64,000 bases of DNA from contig NC_090699.1 of NCBI RefSeq assembly GCF_040954835.1, positions 14,191,817 through 14,255,816 on the forward strand, given 5' to 3'. A program made the translations under genes and the position numbers. How positions within the stretch are numbered: the first letter of the stretch is position 1; each line of letters opens with the position of its first letter. Source of the DNA: Lepisosteus oculatus (taxonomy: Eukaryota > Chordata > Actinopteri > Semionotiformes > Lepisosteidae). This document shows, one piece after another, positions 44,640-55,571 of this stretch. The notes beneath the pieces are model-generated. The model was not told the DNA's origin. It did no database searches and was given only the letters and a program-made list of their open reading frames with translations.

Positions 44640-46480
44640 CAGTGTAGGGAGGTGACAGTAACACACACTTAATGTGATTACAGTGTGAAGGGTTAGGGCT
44701 ACAGTATACAGAGGTTAAGGGTACACACACAGTGTACAGAGATCAGGCTTACAGTGTAGAAAGGTTAGGGTTACACACATACTCCGTGTAAAGAGGTTAT
44801 GGTGACAGTGTAGAGGTGTTATGATTACACACATACTCAGTGTAGAGAGGTTATGATTGCACACATACTCAGTGTAGAGAGGTTATGATTGCACACATAC
44901 TCAGTGTAGAGGTGTTATGATTACACACATACTCAGTGTAGAGGTGTTATGATTACACACATACTCAGTGTAGAGAGGTTATGATTGCACACATACTCAG
45001 TGTAGAGAGGTTATGATTGCACACATACTCAGTGTAGAGAGGTTATGATTGCACACATACTCAGTGTAGAGAGGTTATGATTACACACATACTCAGTGTA
45101 GAGGTGTTATGATTGCACACATACTCAGTGTAGAGGTGTTATGATTACACACATACTCAGTGTAGAGAGGTTATGATTGCACACATACTCAGTGTAGAGA
45201 GGTTATGATTGCACACATACTCAGTGTAGAGAGGTTATGATTGCACACATACTCAGTGTAGAGAGGTTATGATTACACACATACTCAGTGTAGAGGTGTT
45301 ATGATTGCACACATACTCAGTGTAGAGAGGTTATGATTGCACACATACTCAGTGTAGAGAGGTTATGATTGCACACATACTCAGTGTAGAGAGGTTATGA
45401 TTACACACATACTCAGTGTAGAGAGGCTAGGGTTACAGTGTTACAGGGTTACAATGTAGAGAGGATGGAGTTACAGTGCAGAGAAATTAGGGGTACACCC
45501 AATGTAGAGAGGCTAGGGTTACACACACAGTGTAGAGAGGCTAGGGTTACACACACAGTGTAGAGAGGCTAGGGTTACACACTCAGTGTAGAGAGGCTAG
45601 GGTTACACACACTTAGTGTAGAGAGGCTAGGGTTACACACACAGTGTAGAGAGGCTAGGGTTACACACACACTCAGTGTAGAGGAGTTAGGGTTACAGTG
45701 TAGAGAGGTTAGGGTCACACACACACTCAGTGTAGAGAGGTTAGGGTTACACACACACTCAGTGTAGAGAGGTTAGGGTCACACACACTCAGTGTAGAGA
45801 GGCTAGGGTTACACACACTTAGTGTAGAGAGGCTAGGGTTACACACACAGTGTAGAGAGGCTAGGGTTACACACACACTCAGTGTAGAGGAGTTAGGGTT
45901 ACAGTGTAGAGAGGTTAGGGTCACACACACACTCAGTGTAGAGAGGTTAGGGTTACACACACACTCAGTGTAGAGAGGTTAGGGTCACACACACACACAG
46001 TGTAGAGAGGCTAGGGTTACACACACACTCAGTGTAGAGAGGTTAGGGTCACACACACACACAGTGTAGAGAGGCTAGGGTTACACACACACTCAGTGTA
46101 GAGGAGTTAGGGTTACACACACACAGTGTAGAGAGGCTAGGGTCACACACACACTCAGTGTAGAGGAGTTAGGGTTACAGTGTAGAGAGGTTAGGGTCAC
46201 ACACACACTCAGTGTAGAGGAGTTAGAGTTACAGTGTAGAGAGGTTAGGGTCACACACACACTCAGTGTAGAGAGGCTAGGGTTACACACACACTCAGTG
46301 TAGAGAGGTTAGGGTCACACACACACACAGTGTAGAGAGGCTAGGGTTACACACACACTCAGTGTAGAGGAGTTAGGGTCACACACACACAGTGTAGAGA
46401 GGCTAGGGTTACACACACACTCAGTGTAGAGGAGTTAGGGGTACAGTGTAGAAGGGTAAGGGGTACAATAGAGAGAGAGA
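44640..46480. repeat. 1.8-kb array downstream of REC8 with TTAGGG-like words
   Basis: Units of ACACACTCAGTGTAGAGAGG followed by TTATGATTG or TTAGGGTTA, about 35 bases, over 50 copies. It begins about 60 bases after the REC8 stop. Region 46481-46764 is plain. Confidence 0.95.
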
Positions 46481-46764
46481 TTAGGGTTTAGTGTACAGAA
46501 AGGCTCAGGATGCAGTGCTCACTCTGTGTTTCAGAAGTGGTTGCTATGATTTTTCTCACATACTGTTCTAAGTGTAGACATTACAAGACAAGAAAGTAGA
46601 GATTAAAGACACATTTCTTATAACAAGAAATTCTGTTTTTCTACTTATTTTTTGTCCAAACCACACTGTACATATTATGGCTCAGGATTCGTCTAGATTA
46701 AAGATCCATGTTAAAGAGCCCATCTCTGTGTCTGATTGGTGAGCAGGTAGGGCTTGTGAACACT

Positions 46765-47275
46765 ACATTAACACTGCACTGAGAGGGGTTAATACAGACA
46801 CACTGACTGACTGGACACTCCAGTACATTAACACTGCACTGAGAGAGAGGGGTTCATACAGACACACTGACTGACTGGACACTCCAGTACATTAACACTG
46901 CACTGAGAGAGAGGGGTTCATACAGACACACTGACTGACTGGACACTCCAGTACATTAACACTGCACTGAGAGAGGGGGGTTCATACAGACACACTGACT
47001 GGACACTCCAGTACATTAACACTGCACTGAGAGAGAGGGGTTCATACAGACACACTGACTGACTGGACACTCCAGTACATTAACACTGCACTGAGAGAGA
47101 GGGGTTCATACAGACACACTGACTGGACACTCCAGTACATTAACACTGCACTGAGAGAGAGGGGTTCATACAGACACACTGACTGACTGGACACTCCAGT
47201 ACATTAACACTGCACTGAGAGAGAGGGGTTCATACAGACAGACTGACTGACTGGACACTGCAGTAAATTAACACT
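46765..47275 (+). repeat. main 60/64-bp satellite, REC8 to unknown-gene interval
   Basis: About eight units, flanked by single-copy AT-rich DNA. Region 47276-48151 after it is the likely upstream region of the unknown gene; it holds a short duplication (CTCCTGTCCTGTTGTGT near 47576 and 47641) and no other feature I can support. Confidence 0.96.
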
Positions 47276-48151
47276 GCTCCAAGCCAAGTGTCCAAGGGGG
47301 TGTGAGGGGAGTGTAAGGGTTATTTGAACAGATTTTTAAAATGTTTAAAATGTGGCGCATCTGTGTGAGAATTCAATAAATCAGTCAGTATGCACTCTGA
47401 CTCATCACACAGAGAGAGAGTGCATGTGAGATCAAACCGTTATTATCTGCTATAGCTGAAATATTTTAATTACAAAGAAATATCAACATGGTTAAATAAA
47501 CACACTGTAGCAAAGTCATGGGCAGTCTTTATTATGCCATAGTATTCTGCCAGATTTGACACTAACAGAACATCTCCTGTCCTGTTGTGTGTTTATTACT
47601 GAGGGATTCTCTGTGATCTCCTCTCCTCTCTCACTGTGTCTCCTGTCCTGTTGTGTTTATTACCGAGGGATTCTGTGTCATCTCCTCTCTCACTGTGTCT
47701 CCTGTCCTAGTGGGGGTTTCTCAAGGACAAGAGTCAGTGAGAGAGGAGAGGTGAGACCGGGAGCAGAGCTGGTGACACAGACTGTGATTCTGCTGTCAAG
47801 GTGGACTGACATGTCAGTCTTGACAGTTTAATGAGCTCCACAGCCAAGCGCCAAATTACACACTTTCACATGCGTGACATATATCTGCCCCCAAGAACAA
47901 GAGGCAGAGAGCTGACGGCACCACCTCAGAGAGAGACTCTGCCCCACACACAGAGACAGAGAGAGACTCAGCCCCACACACAGACAGAGAGACCCAGTCC
48001 CACTCCACACTGACGAGTGAGCGGTCCACACACAGAGACAGAGGAGAATTTATTTTCCAGTTTTCTCACATTCCGACCAGTTTAACTCGGACACGCGGGT
48101 GAGGAAGAGAGGTATTTGCGCACACCTGTCTCCCAGCTGTGGGGCGCAGGG

Positions 48152-51100
48152 ATGGTGCGCTCCGATCTGGAGAGGGATCTGCCCCTCTGCGTCTCCCTGC
48201 CCATCGAACTGCTGAGCGTGGAGGAGGCCTTTCCCTTCCTGGACCTGACGCTGAGGGACCTGGGGATCTCACAGTGAGTCCGCTGGGAGAGAGAGAGACA
48301 CTGAGGGATCTGGGGATCACAGTGAGTCTGGCTGGGACAGAGCGAGACACTAAGGGATCTGGGGATCTCACAGTGAGTCTGACTGGGAAAGAGAGACACT
48401 GAGGGACCTAGGGATCTCACAGTTAGTCTGGCTGGGGGAGAGAGAGAGAGACACTGAGGGACCTGGGGATCTCACAGTGAGTCTGACTGGGAAAGAAACA
48501 CTGGGGGATCTCACAGTGAGTCTGACTGGGAAAGAGAGACACTGAGGGATCTGGGGATCTCACAGTGAGTCTGACTGGGAAAGAGAGACACTGAGGGATC
48601 TGGGGATCTCACAGTGAGTCTGACTGGGAAAGAGAGACACTGAGGGACCTAGGGATCTCACAGTTAGTCTGGCTGGGGGAGAGAAAGAGACACTGAGGGA
48701 TCTGGGGATCTCACAGTGAGTCTGACTGGGAAAGAAACACTGGGGGATCTCACAGTGAGTCTGACTGGGAAAGAGAGACACTGAGAGGACCTAGGGATCT
48801 CACAGTGAGTCTGACTGGGAAAGAGAGACACTGAGGGATCTGGGGATCTCACAGTGAGTCTGGCTGGGGGAGAGAGAGAGAGAGAGACACTGAGGGACCT
48901 GGGGATCTCACAGTGAGTCTGGCTGGGGGAGAGAGAGAGAGACACTGAGGGACCTGGGGCGGGGAGAGAGAGACACACTGAAGGACCTGGGGCTGGGAAA
49001 GAGAGAGACACTGGAGGATCTGGAGCTGGGAGGGAGAGAGAGACACTGGGGGACCTGGGGATCTCACAGTGAGCGGCTGGGAGAGAGAGAGAGAGAGAGA
49101 GAGACACACTGGGGGATTTGGGGCTGGGAGAGAGAGACACTGGGGGATATGGGGCTGGGAGAGAGAGTCGGTGAGCAGGCGTGCGCCTCGGGACCCACGT
49201 GCACCACACGAGTCGGTGAGCAGGCGCCTCGGGACCCATGTGCACCACACGAGTCGGTGAGCAGGCGCCTAGGGACCCACGTGCAACACACGAGTCGGTG
49301 AGCGGGCGTGAGCCTCGTGACCCGTGTGCACCGCACGAGGAGAGCACCACAGCCCCAACTTACGTTACTACCAGTCAGCAGTGTTATAGATCGTAATCTA
49401 GTGAGGGTGTGTCTGCGCAGGTCTGCAGTAAAGGAGAAGGTGTTCTGGGTGGACAGCACGAAGACTCGGGTCCGGAAGGGCCCCAGCCAGCTGCGGGAGA
49501 AGGAGGTCCTGGTCGTGGAGGCCCGGGTCCGAGTGCAGAGGACCGGCGACCCGCAGGAGCAGGAGATCCTGTACAGCACCGAGACGCACACGGACCGCAG
49601 TTACTGCAGGAGCTGTGTGTCGGTGCTGCCCTGGAGACACACCCAGAGAGGTGAGTGGGGCCAGGCTGTTTAGATCTCAGACAGCATTAATGATGGATTA
49701 ATCTGATCTCATTCCGTTCCCCAGGCTGTGAAATAACACACCCGGGTGAGACGGACACTTCACTGCAGGAAAATGAAAAAAAAAAATTTCAAGCCAGCAT
49801 CTTCCAACTGAATGTATCAACATATTTACAACTCACTCTCCAGCTGCATTCTAAACGTACTGTAGTGTCCAGTCAGTCAGTGTGTCTGTATGAACCCCTC
49901 TCTCTCAGTGCAGTGTTAATGTACTGGAGTGTCCAGTCAGTCAGTGTGTCTGTATGAACCCCTCTCTCTCAGTGCAGTGTTAATGTACTGGAGTGTCCAG
50001 TCAGTCAGTGTGTCTGTATGAACCCCTCTCTCTCAGTGCAGTGTTAATGTACTGGAGTGTCCAGTCAGTCAGTGTGTCTGTATGAACCCCTCTCTCTCAG
50101 TGCAGTGTTAATGTACTGGAGTGTCCAGTCAGTCAGTGTGTCTGTATGAACCCCTCTCTCTCAGTGCAGTGTTAATGTACTGGAGTGTCCAGTCAGTCAG
50201 TGTGTCTGTATGAACCCCTCTCTCTCAGTGCAGTGTTAATGTACTGGAGTGTCCAGTCAGTCAGTGTGTCTGTATGAACCCCTCTCTCTCAGTGCAGTGT
50301 TAATGTACTGGAGTGTCCAGTCAGTCAGTGTGTCTGTATGAACCCCTCTCTCTCAGTGCAGTGTTAATGTGCTGGAGTGTCCAGTCAGTCAGTGTGTCTG
50401 TATGAACCCCTCTCTCTCAGTGCAGTGTTAATGTACTGGAGTGTCCAGTCAGTCAGTGTGTCTGTACTAACCCCTCTCTCTCTCAGTGCAGTGTTAATGT
50501 ACTGGAGTGTCCAGTCAGTCAGTGTGTCTGTATGAACCCCTCTCTCTCAGTGCAGTGTTAATGTACTGGAGTGTCCAGTCAGTGTGTCTGTATGAACCCC
50601 TCTCTCTCTCAGTGCAGTGTTAATGTACTGGAGTGTCCAGTCAGTCAGTGTGTCTGTATGAACCCCTCTCTCTCAGTGCAGTGTTAATGTACTGGAGTGT
50701 CCAGTCAGTCAGTGTGTCTGTATGAACCCCTCTCTCTCAGTGCAGTGTTAATGTACTGGAGTGTCCAGTCAGTGTGTCTGTATGAACCCCTCTCTCTCAG
50801 TGCAGTGTTAATGTACTGGAGTGTCCAGTCAGTCAGTGTGTCTGTATGAACCCCTCTCTCTCAGTGCAGTGTTAATGTACTGGAGTGTCCAGTCAGTGTG
50901 TCTGTATGAACCCCTCTCTCTCAGTGCAGTGTTAATGTACTGGAGTGTCCAGTTAGTCAGTGTGTCTGTATGAACCCCTCTCTCTCAGTGCAGTGTTAAT
51001 GTACTGGAGTGTCCAGTCAGTCAGTGTGTCTGTATGAACCCCTCTCTCTCAGTGCAGTGTTACTGTGCTGGAGTGTCCAGTCAGTCAGTGTGTCTGTATG

Positions 51101-52629
51101 AACCCCTCTCTCTCAGTGCAGTGTTAATGTACTGGAGTGTCCAGTTAGTCAGTGTGTCTGTATGAACCCCTCTCTCTCAGTGCAGTGTTAATGTACTGGA
51201 GTGTCCAGTCAGTCAGTGTGTCTGTATGAACCCCTCTCTCTCAGTGCAGTGTTAATGTACTGGAGTGTCCAGTCAGTGTGTCTGTATGAACCCCTCTCTC
51301 TCAGTGCAGTGTTAATGTACTGGAGTGTCCAGTCAGTCAGTGTGTCTGTATGAACCCCTCTCTCTCAGTGCAGTGTTAATGTACTGGAGTGTCCAGTCAG
51401 TCAGTGTGTCTGTATGAACCCCTCTCTCTCAGTGCAGTGTTAATGTACTGGAGTGTCCAGTCAGTCAGTGTGTCTGTATGAACCCCTCTCTCTCAGTGCA
51501 GTGTTAATGTACTGGAGTGTCCAGTCAGTCAGTGTGTCTGTATGAACCCCTCTCTCTCAGTGCAGTGTTAATGTACTGGAGTGTCCAGTCAGTGTGTCTG
51601 TATGAACCCCTCTCTCTCAGTGCAGTGTTAATGTACTGGAGTGTCCAGTCAGTCAGTGTGTCTGTATGAACCCCTCTCTCTCAGTGCAGTGTTAATGTAC
51701 TGGAGTGTCCAGTTAGTCAGTGTGTCTGTATGAACCCCTCTCTCTCAGTGCAGTGTTAATGTACTGGAGTGTCCAGTCAGTCAGTGTGTCTGTATGAACC
51801 CCTCTCTCTCAGTGCAGTGTTACTGTGCTGGAGTGTCCAGTCAGTCAGTGTGTCTGTATGAACCCCTCTCTCTCAGTGCAGTGTTAATGTACTGGAGTGT
51901 CCAGTTAGTCAGTGTGTCTGTATGAACCCCTCTCTCTCAGTGCAGTGTTAATGTACTGGAGTGTCCAGTCAGTCAGTGTGTCTGTATGAACCCCTCTCTC
52001 TCAGTGCAGTGTTAATGTACTGGAGTGTCCAGTCAGTGTGTCTGTATGAACCCCTCTCTCTCAGTGCAGTGTTAATGTACTGGAGTGTCCAGTCAGTCAG
52101 TGTGTCTGTATGAACCCCTCTCTCTCAGTGCAGTGTTAATGTACTGGAGTGTCCAGTCAGTCAGTGTGTCTGTATGAACCCCTCTCTCTCAGTGCAGTGT
52201 TAATGTACTGGAGTGTCCAGTCAGTCAGTGTGTCTGTATGAACCCCTCTCTCTCAGTGCAGTGTTAATGTACTGGAGTGTCCAGTCAGTCAGTGTGTCTG
52301 TATGAACCCCTCTCTCTCAGTGCAGTGTTAATGTACTGGAGTGTCCAGTCAGTCAGTGTGTCTGTATGAACCCCTCTCTCTCAGTGCAGTGTTAATGTAC
52401 TGGAGTGTCCAGTCAGTCAGTGTGTCTGTATGAACCCCTCTCTCTCAGTGCAGTGTTAATGTACTGGAGTGTCCAGTCAGTCAGTGTATTATTAACCCCT
52501 CTTTCTCTCCTAGAAGGGCTGCCAGAGAACAGTGACAAGACAGTGGAGATGGTTGTTGCTGTGGATACAGAATCACATCCAAACTGGCAGAAAACCAAAG
52601 AAACCAAAGGAAATTTGATCCTGAATTAG
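48152..52629 (+). CDS. unrecognised three-exon gene between REC8 and IPO4 (155 aa)
   Basis: Exons 48152-48273, 49421-49650 and 52514-52629 have good GT-AG borders, and the phases (2, then 1) join to 155 residues ending in TAG. I do not recognise the product. Exon 1 reads MVRSDLERDLPLCVSLPIEL then a hydrophobic-acidic helix-like stretch (EEAFPFLDLTLRDLGI). Exon 2 is charged, with WVDSTKTRVRKGPS, alternating beta-like VLVVEARVRVQ, and a single CRSC pair near its end. Exon 3 is polar. No signal peptide or membrane segment is seen. Exon 1 might start further upstream, because a CTCCCAG acceptor-like site precedes the ATG by about 20 bases and the frame stays open to it. Poly(A) signals at 53123-53135 support a real transcript. 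The mammalian block has no gene I know here. It could be a lineage-specific gene or the end of a larger one. Confidence 0.55.
48242..49080 (+). repeat. about 50-bp array copying the donor of unknown-gene exon 1
   Basis: Around 14 extra copies of GAGGGACCTGGGGATCTCAC plus AGTGAGTCTG (exon end and donor), separated by GGGAAAGAGAGACACT-type purine runs. Copies near 48420 and 48660 have GTTAGT in place of GTGAGT. A further unit, GAGTCGGTGAGCAGGCG with GGGACCCACGTGCACC, is repeated at 49165-49330. Confidence 0.94.
49855..52500 (+). repeat. 2.6-kb main satellite array, intron 2 of the unknown gene
   Basis: About 42 units in the acceptor-like orientation (GTCTGTATGAACCCCTCTCT). Variants such as GTTAGTCAGTG, TTACTGTGCTGG and CTGTACTAACC mark a duplicated block of about 750 bases (compare 50935-51290 with 51700-52050). 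The last unit becomes the exon 3 acceptor. Confidence 0.97.
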
Positions 52630-52789
52630 CAAAGATGACTTCTGAAGCAAAAAAGATTTAGTAATGAGCTTTCCTGCAAGTGAACCCTTCAGCTAAAGAC
52701 CTTTATCTATGGGCTCTATGGGCATCTAGTTCTCAGTGATGTTGACCAATCTGAAATGTAATTCTTTACTATGCTGTAACTATAGGCCT

Positions 52790-53025
52790 TAGTGTAACGG
52801 GACTGTTCTCCTGTACTGGACTGTAGCTCCTATTGTAACTGGACTGTTCTCCTGTACTGGGACTGTAGCTCCTATTGTAATGGGACTGTTGTACTGTACT
52901 GGGACTGTAGCTCCTATTGTAATGGGACTGTTGTACTGTACTGGGACTGTAGCTCCTGTTGTAATGGGACTGTTGTACTGTACTGGGACTGTAGCTCCTG
53001 TTGTAATGGGACTGTTCTACAGCAC
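52790..53025. repeat. about 50-bp repeat in the unknown gene's 3' UTR
   Basis: Four to five copies of GTACTGGGACTGTAGCTCCT and GTAATGGGACTGTT. Confidence 0.9.
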
Positions 53026-53122
53026 TACTGCACTGGGATTATTGCAAGAAATAGTTTCCCATTGTAAGAAGTTCTTAACTCTGTTCAGTGATGTACATTA
53101 ACACCTGACTTACATGATTTGA

Positions 53123-53135
53123 AATAAACAATAAA
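53123..53135 (+). promoter_or_regulatory. two poly(A) signals for the unknown gene
   Basis: AATAAACAATAAA gives two AATAAA motifs about 500 bases after the stop. Confidence 0.7.
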
Positions 53136-53264
53136 AATTTTTCCTGCTTTGCCACTAATGACTGCAGTCTCTCTCATCAGTATCAGAGGTCAGCATTCAA
53201 ACAGATGATAGTCACGTGTCCCCGTCAGTCCGCGATGAGTCTCAGTGTAGCACTACAGAACCAG

Positions 53265-53440
53265 TGGGGGCAGGGTGGCACAGTGGTGAGCTTTGCTACT
53301 CGCCTTGCTGGGGTTCTGGGTTCAATTCCTGGGGTGCTATCTGTGTGGAGTTTGCATGTTCTCCCCATGCGCATGTGGGTTTTCTCCCGCAGTCCAAATA
53401 CATACTGGTAGGTTAACTGGCTTCAGGGAAAATGGGCCGT
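53265..53440 (+). mobile_element. tRNA-derived (DANA-like) SINE
   Basis: Landmarks in order: GGTGGCACAGTGGTGAGC, GGTTCTGGGTTCAATTCC, GTGTGGAGTTTGCATGTTCT, GTGGGTTTTCTCCCGCAGTC, GGTAGGTTAACTGG. It runs directly into the array at 53440. Confidence 0.87.
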
Positions 53441-54965
53441 GGTGTGAGAGTGTGATTGTGTGAGCGCGTCTGCCCTGCGACAGACTGGTGTCCTGTCCAG
53501 GGTGTGTGAGAGTGTGATTTTGTGTGCGTGTCTGCCCTGTGATGGACTGGTGTCCTGTCCAGGGTGTGTGAGGGTGTGATTGTGTGTGCCTCTGCCCTGT
53601 GATGGACTGGTGTCCTGTCCAGGGTGTGTGAGGGTGTGATTGTGTGTGCCTCTGCCCTGTGATGGACTGGTGTCCTGTCCAGGGTGTGTGAGGGTGTGAT
53701 TGTGTGTGCCTCTGCCCTGTGATGGACTGGTGTCCTGTCCAGGGTGTGGTGAGAGTGTGACTGTGTGCACATCTGCCCTGCGACGGACTGGTGTCCTGTC
53801 CAGGGTGTGTGAGAGTGTGATTGTGTGTGCGTGTCTGCCCTGCGATGGACTGGTGTCCTGTCCAGGGTGTGTGAGGGTGTGATTGTGTGTGCCTCTGCCC
53901 TGTGATGGACTGGTGTCCTGTCCAGGGTGTGTGAGGGTGTGATTGTGTGTGCGTGTCTGCCCTGCGATGGACTGGTGTCCTGTCCAGGGTGTGTGAGGGT
54001 GTGATTGTGTGTGCCTCTGCCCTGTGATGGACTGGTGTCCTGTCCAGGGTGTGTGAGAGCGTGATTGTGTGTGCCTCTGCCCTGTGATGGACTGGTGTCC
54101 TGTCCAGGGTGTGTGAGAGTGTGACTGTGTGCACATCTGCCCTGCGACGGACTGGTGTCCTGTCCAGGGTGTGTGAGAGTGTGATTGTGTGAGCGCGTCT
54201 GCCCTGCGACAGACTGGTGTCCTGTCCAGGGTGTGTGAGGGTGTGATTGTGTGTGCCTCTGCCCTGTGATGGACTGGTGTCCTGTCCAGGGTGTGTGAGG
54301 GTGTGATTGTGTGTGCGTGTCTGCCCTGCGATGGACTGGTGTCCTGTCCAGGGTGTGTGAGGGTGTGATTGTGTGTGCCTCTGCCCTGTGATGGACTGGT
54401 GTCCTGTCCAGGGTGTGTGAGGGTGTGATTGTGTGTGCATGTCTGCCCTGCGATGGACTGGTGTCCTGTCCAGGGTGTGTGAGAGTGTGACTGTGTGCAC
54501 ATCTGCCCTGCGACGGACTGGTGTCCTGTCCAGGGTGTGTGAGAGTGTGATTGTGTGAGCGCGTCTGCCCTGCGACAGACTGGTGTCCTGTCCAGGGTGT
54601 GTGAGGGTGTGATTGTGTGTGCCTCTGCCCTGTGATGGACTGGTGTCCTGTCCAGGGTGTGTGAGGGTGTGATTGTGTGTGCGTGTCTGCCCTGCGATGG
54701 ACTGGTGTCCTGTCCAGGGTGTGTGAGAGTGTGACTGTGTGCACATCTGCCCTGCGACGGACTGGTGTCCTGTCCAGGGTGTGTGAGAGTGTGATTGTGT
54801 GAGCGCGTCTGCCCTGCGACAGACTGGTGTCCTGTCCAGGGTGTGTGAGGGTGTGATTGTGTGTGCCTCTGCCCTGTGATGGACTGGTGTCCTGTCCAGG
54901 GTGTGTGAGGGTGTGATTGTGTGTGCGTGTCTGCCCTGCGATGGACTGGTGTCCTGTCCAGGGTG
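53440..54965. repeat. 60-bp minisatellite expanded from the SINE tail
   Basis: About 25 units of ACTGGTGTCCTGTCCAGGGT with GTGTGAGAGTGTGATTGTGT and CTGCCCTGCGATGG. This is the usual 3' body of the adjacent SINE. Multiples of three give open frames of over 500 codons in all three minus frames; none is a gene. Confidence 0.95.
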
Positions 54966-55087
54966 TACCAATGCTTAGACAATGGAGCGGGTGCAAGCCT
55001 GCAGGGGCAGGACAGGGGATGGGAGTACAGGAAAGAGAAAACAGGTGAAAGACATGCAGAGAGCAGTGGATTAAGTGCCTAGGAAAA

Positions 55088-55093
55088 TTTTAT
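55088..55093 (-). promoter_or_regulatory. IPO4 poly(A) signal
   Basis: AATAAA on the minus strand, about 480 bases after the IPO4 stop, in AT-rich 3' UTR-like DNA (55080-55570). Confidence 0.65.
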
Positions 55094-55571
55094 TTTGTAC
55101 TACTTGAGTTCTGCAGCAATTTTCACACAGAGAAAATTCTCATTGGAAATGTGTTTATCAGTCAGTAAATGAAAACAACTTCAAAACAACAATAATAATA
55201 ATACTCTAACAGAGGGAAAGTAAATGTGAAAGATACCTTGACTCCTGTCGTCTTTCTGCTCTCCACATTACAAACCTCTCTAAACTGGTTAATGGTTTGA
55301 AAAACACCCAGCAACTCCAAAAGCACTCCCCTTCATAGAAGAAAGTGAAATATTAAACAGCAACAACAAAGGATAAAATTAAAGTAAAAATTAGAACTAA
55401 ACAGTCTTTGCATTAAGTCTGAACTTTGGCTCTCTGTGTTTCAATTGATAGTACGAAGATTGATGGTATAAATTAAATAGCTACTGAGCGCCCAACCTCA
55501 TTGGCTAAACTTGAAGATACTGATTTGGCAGACAGCCAATGAAGAGAGAGCTTCCACCGATGTGGGCGGGG

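Noticed and set aside
53337-54996. Three overlapping minus-strand open frames of 519-544 codons
   Set aside because: They are all three frames of one 60-base repeat whose length is a multiple of three. No family match, and no codon logic.
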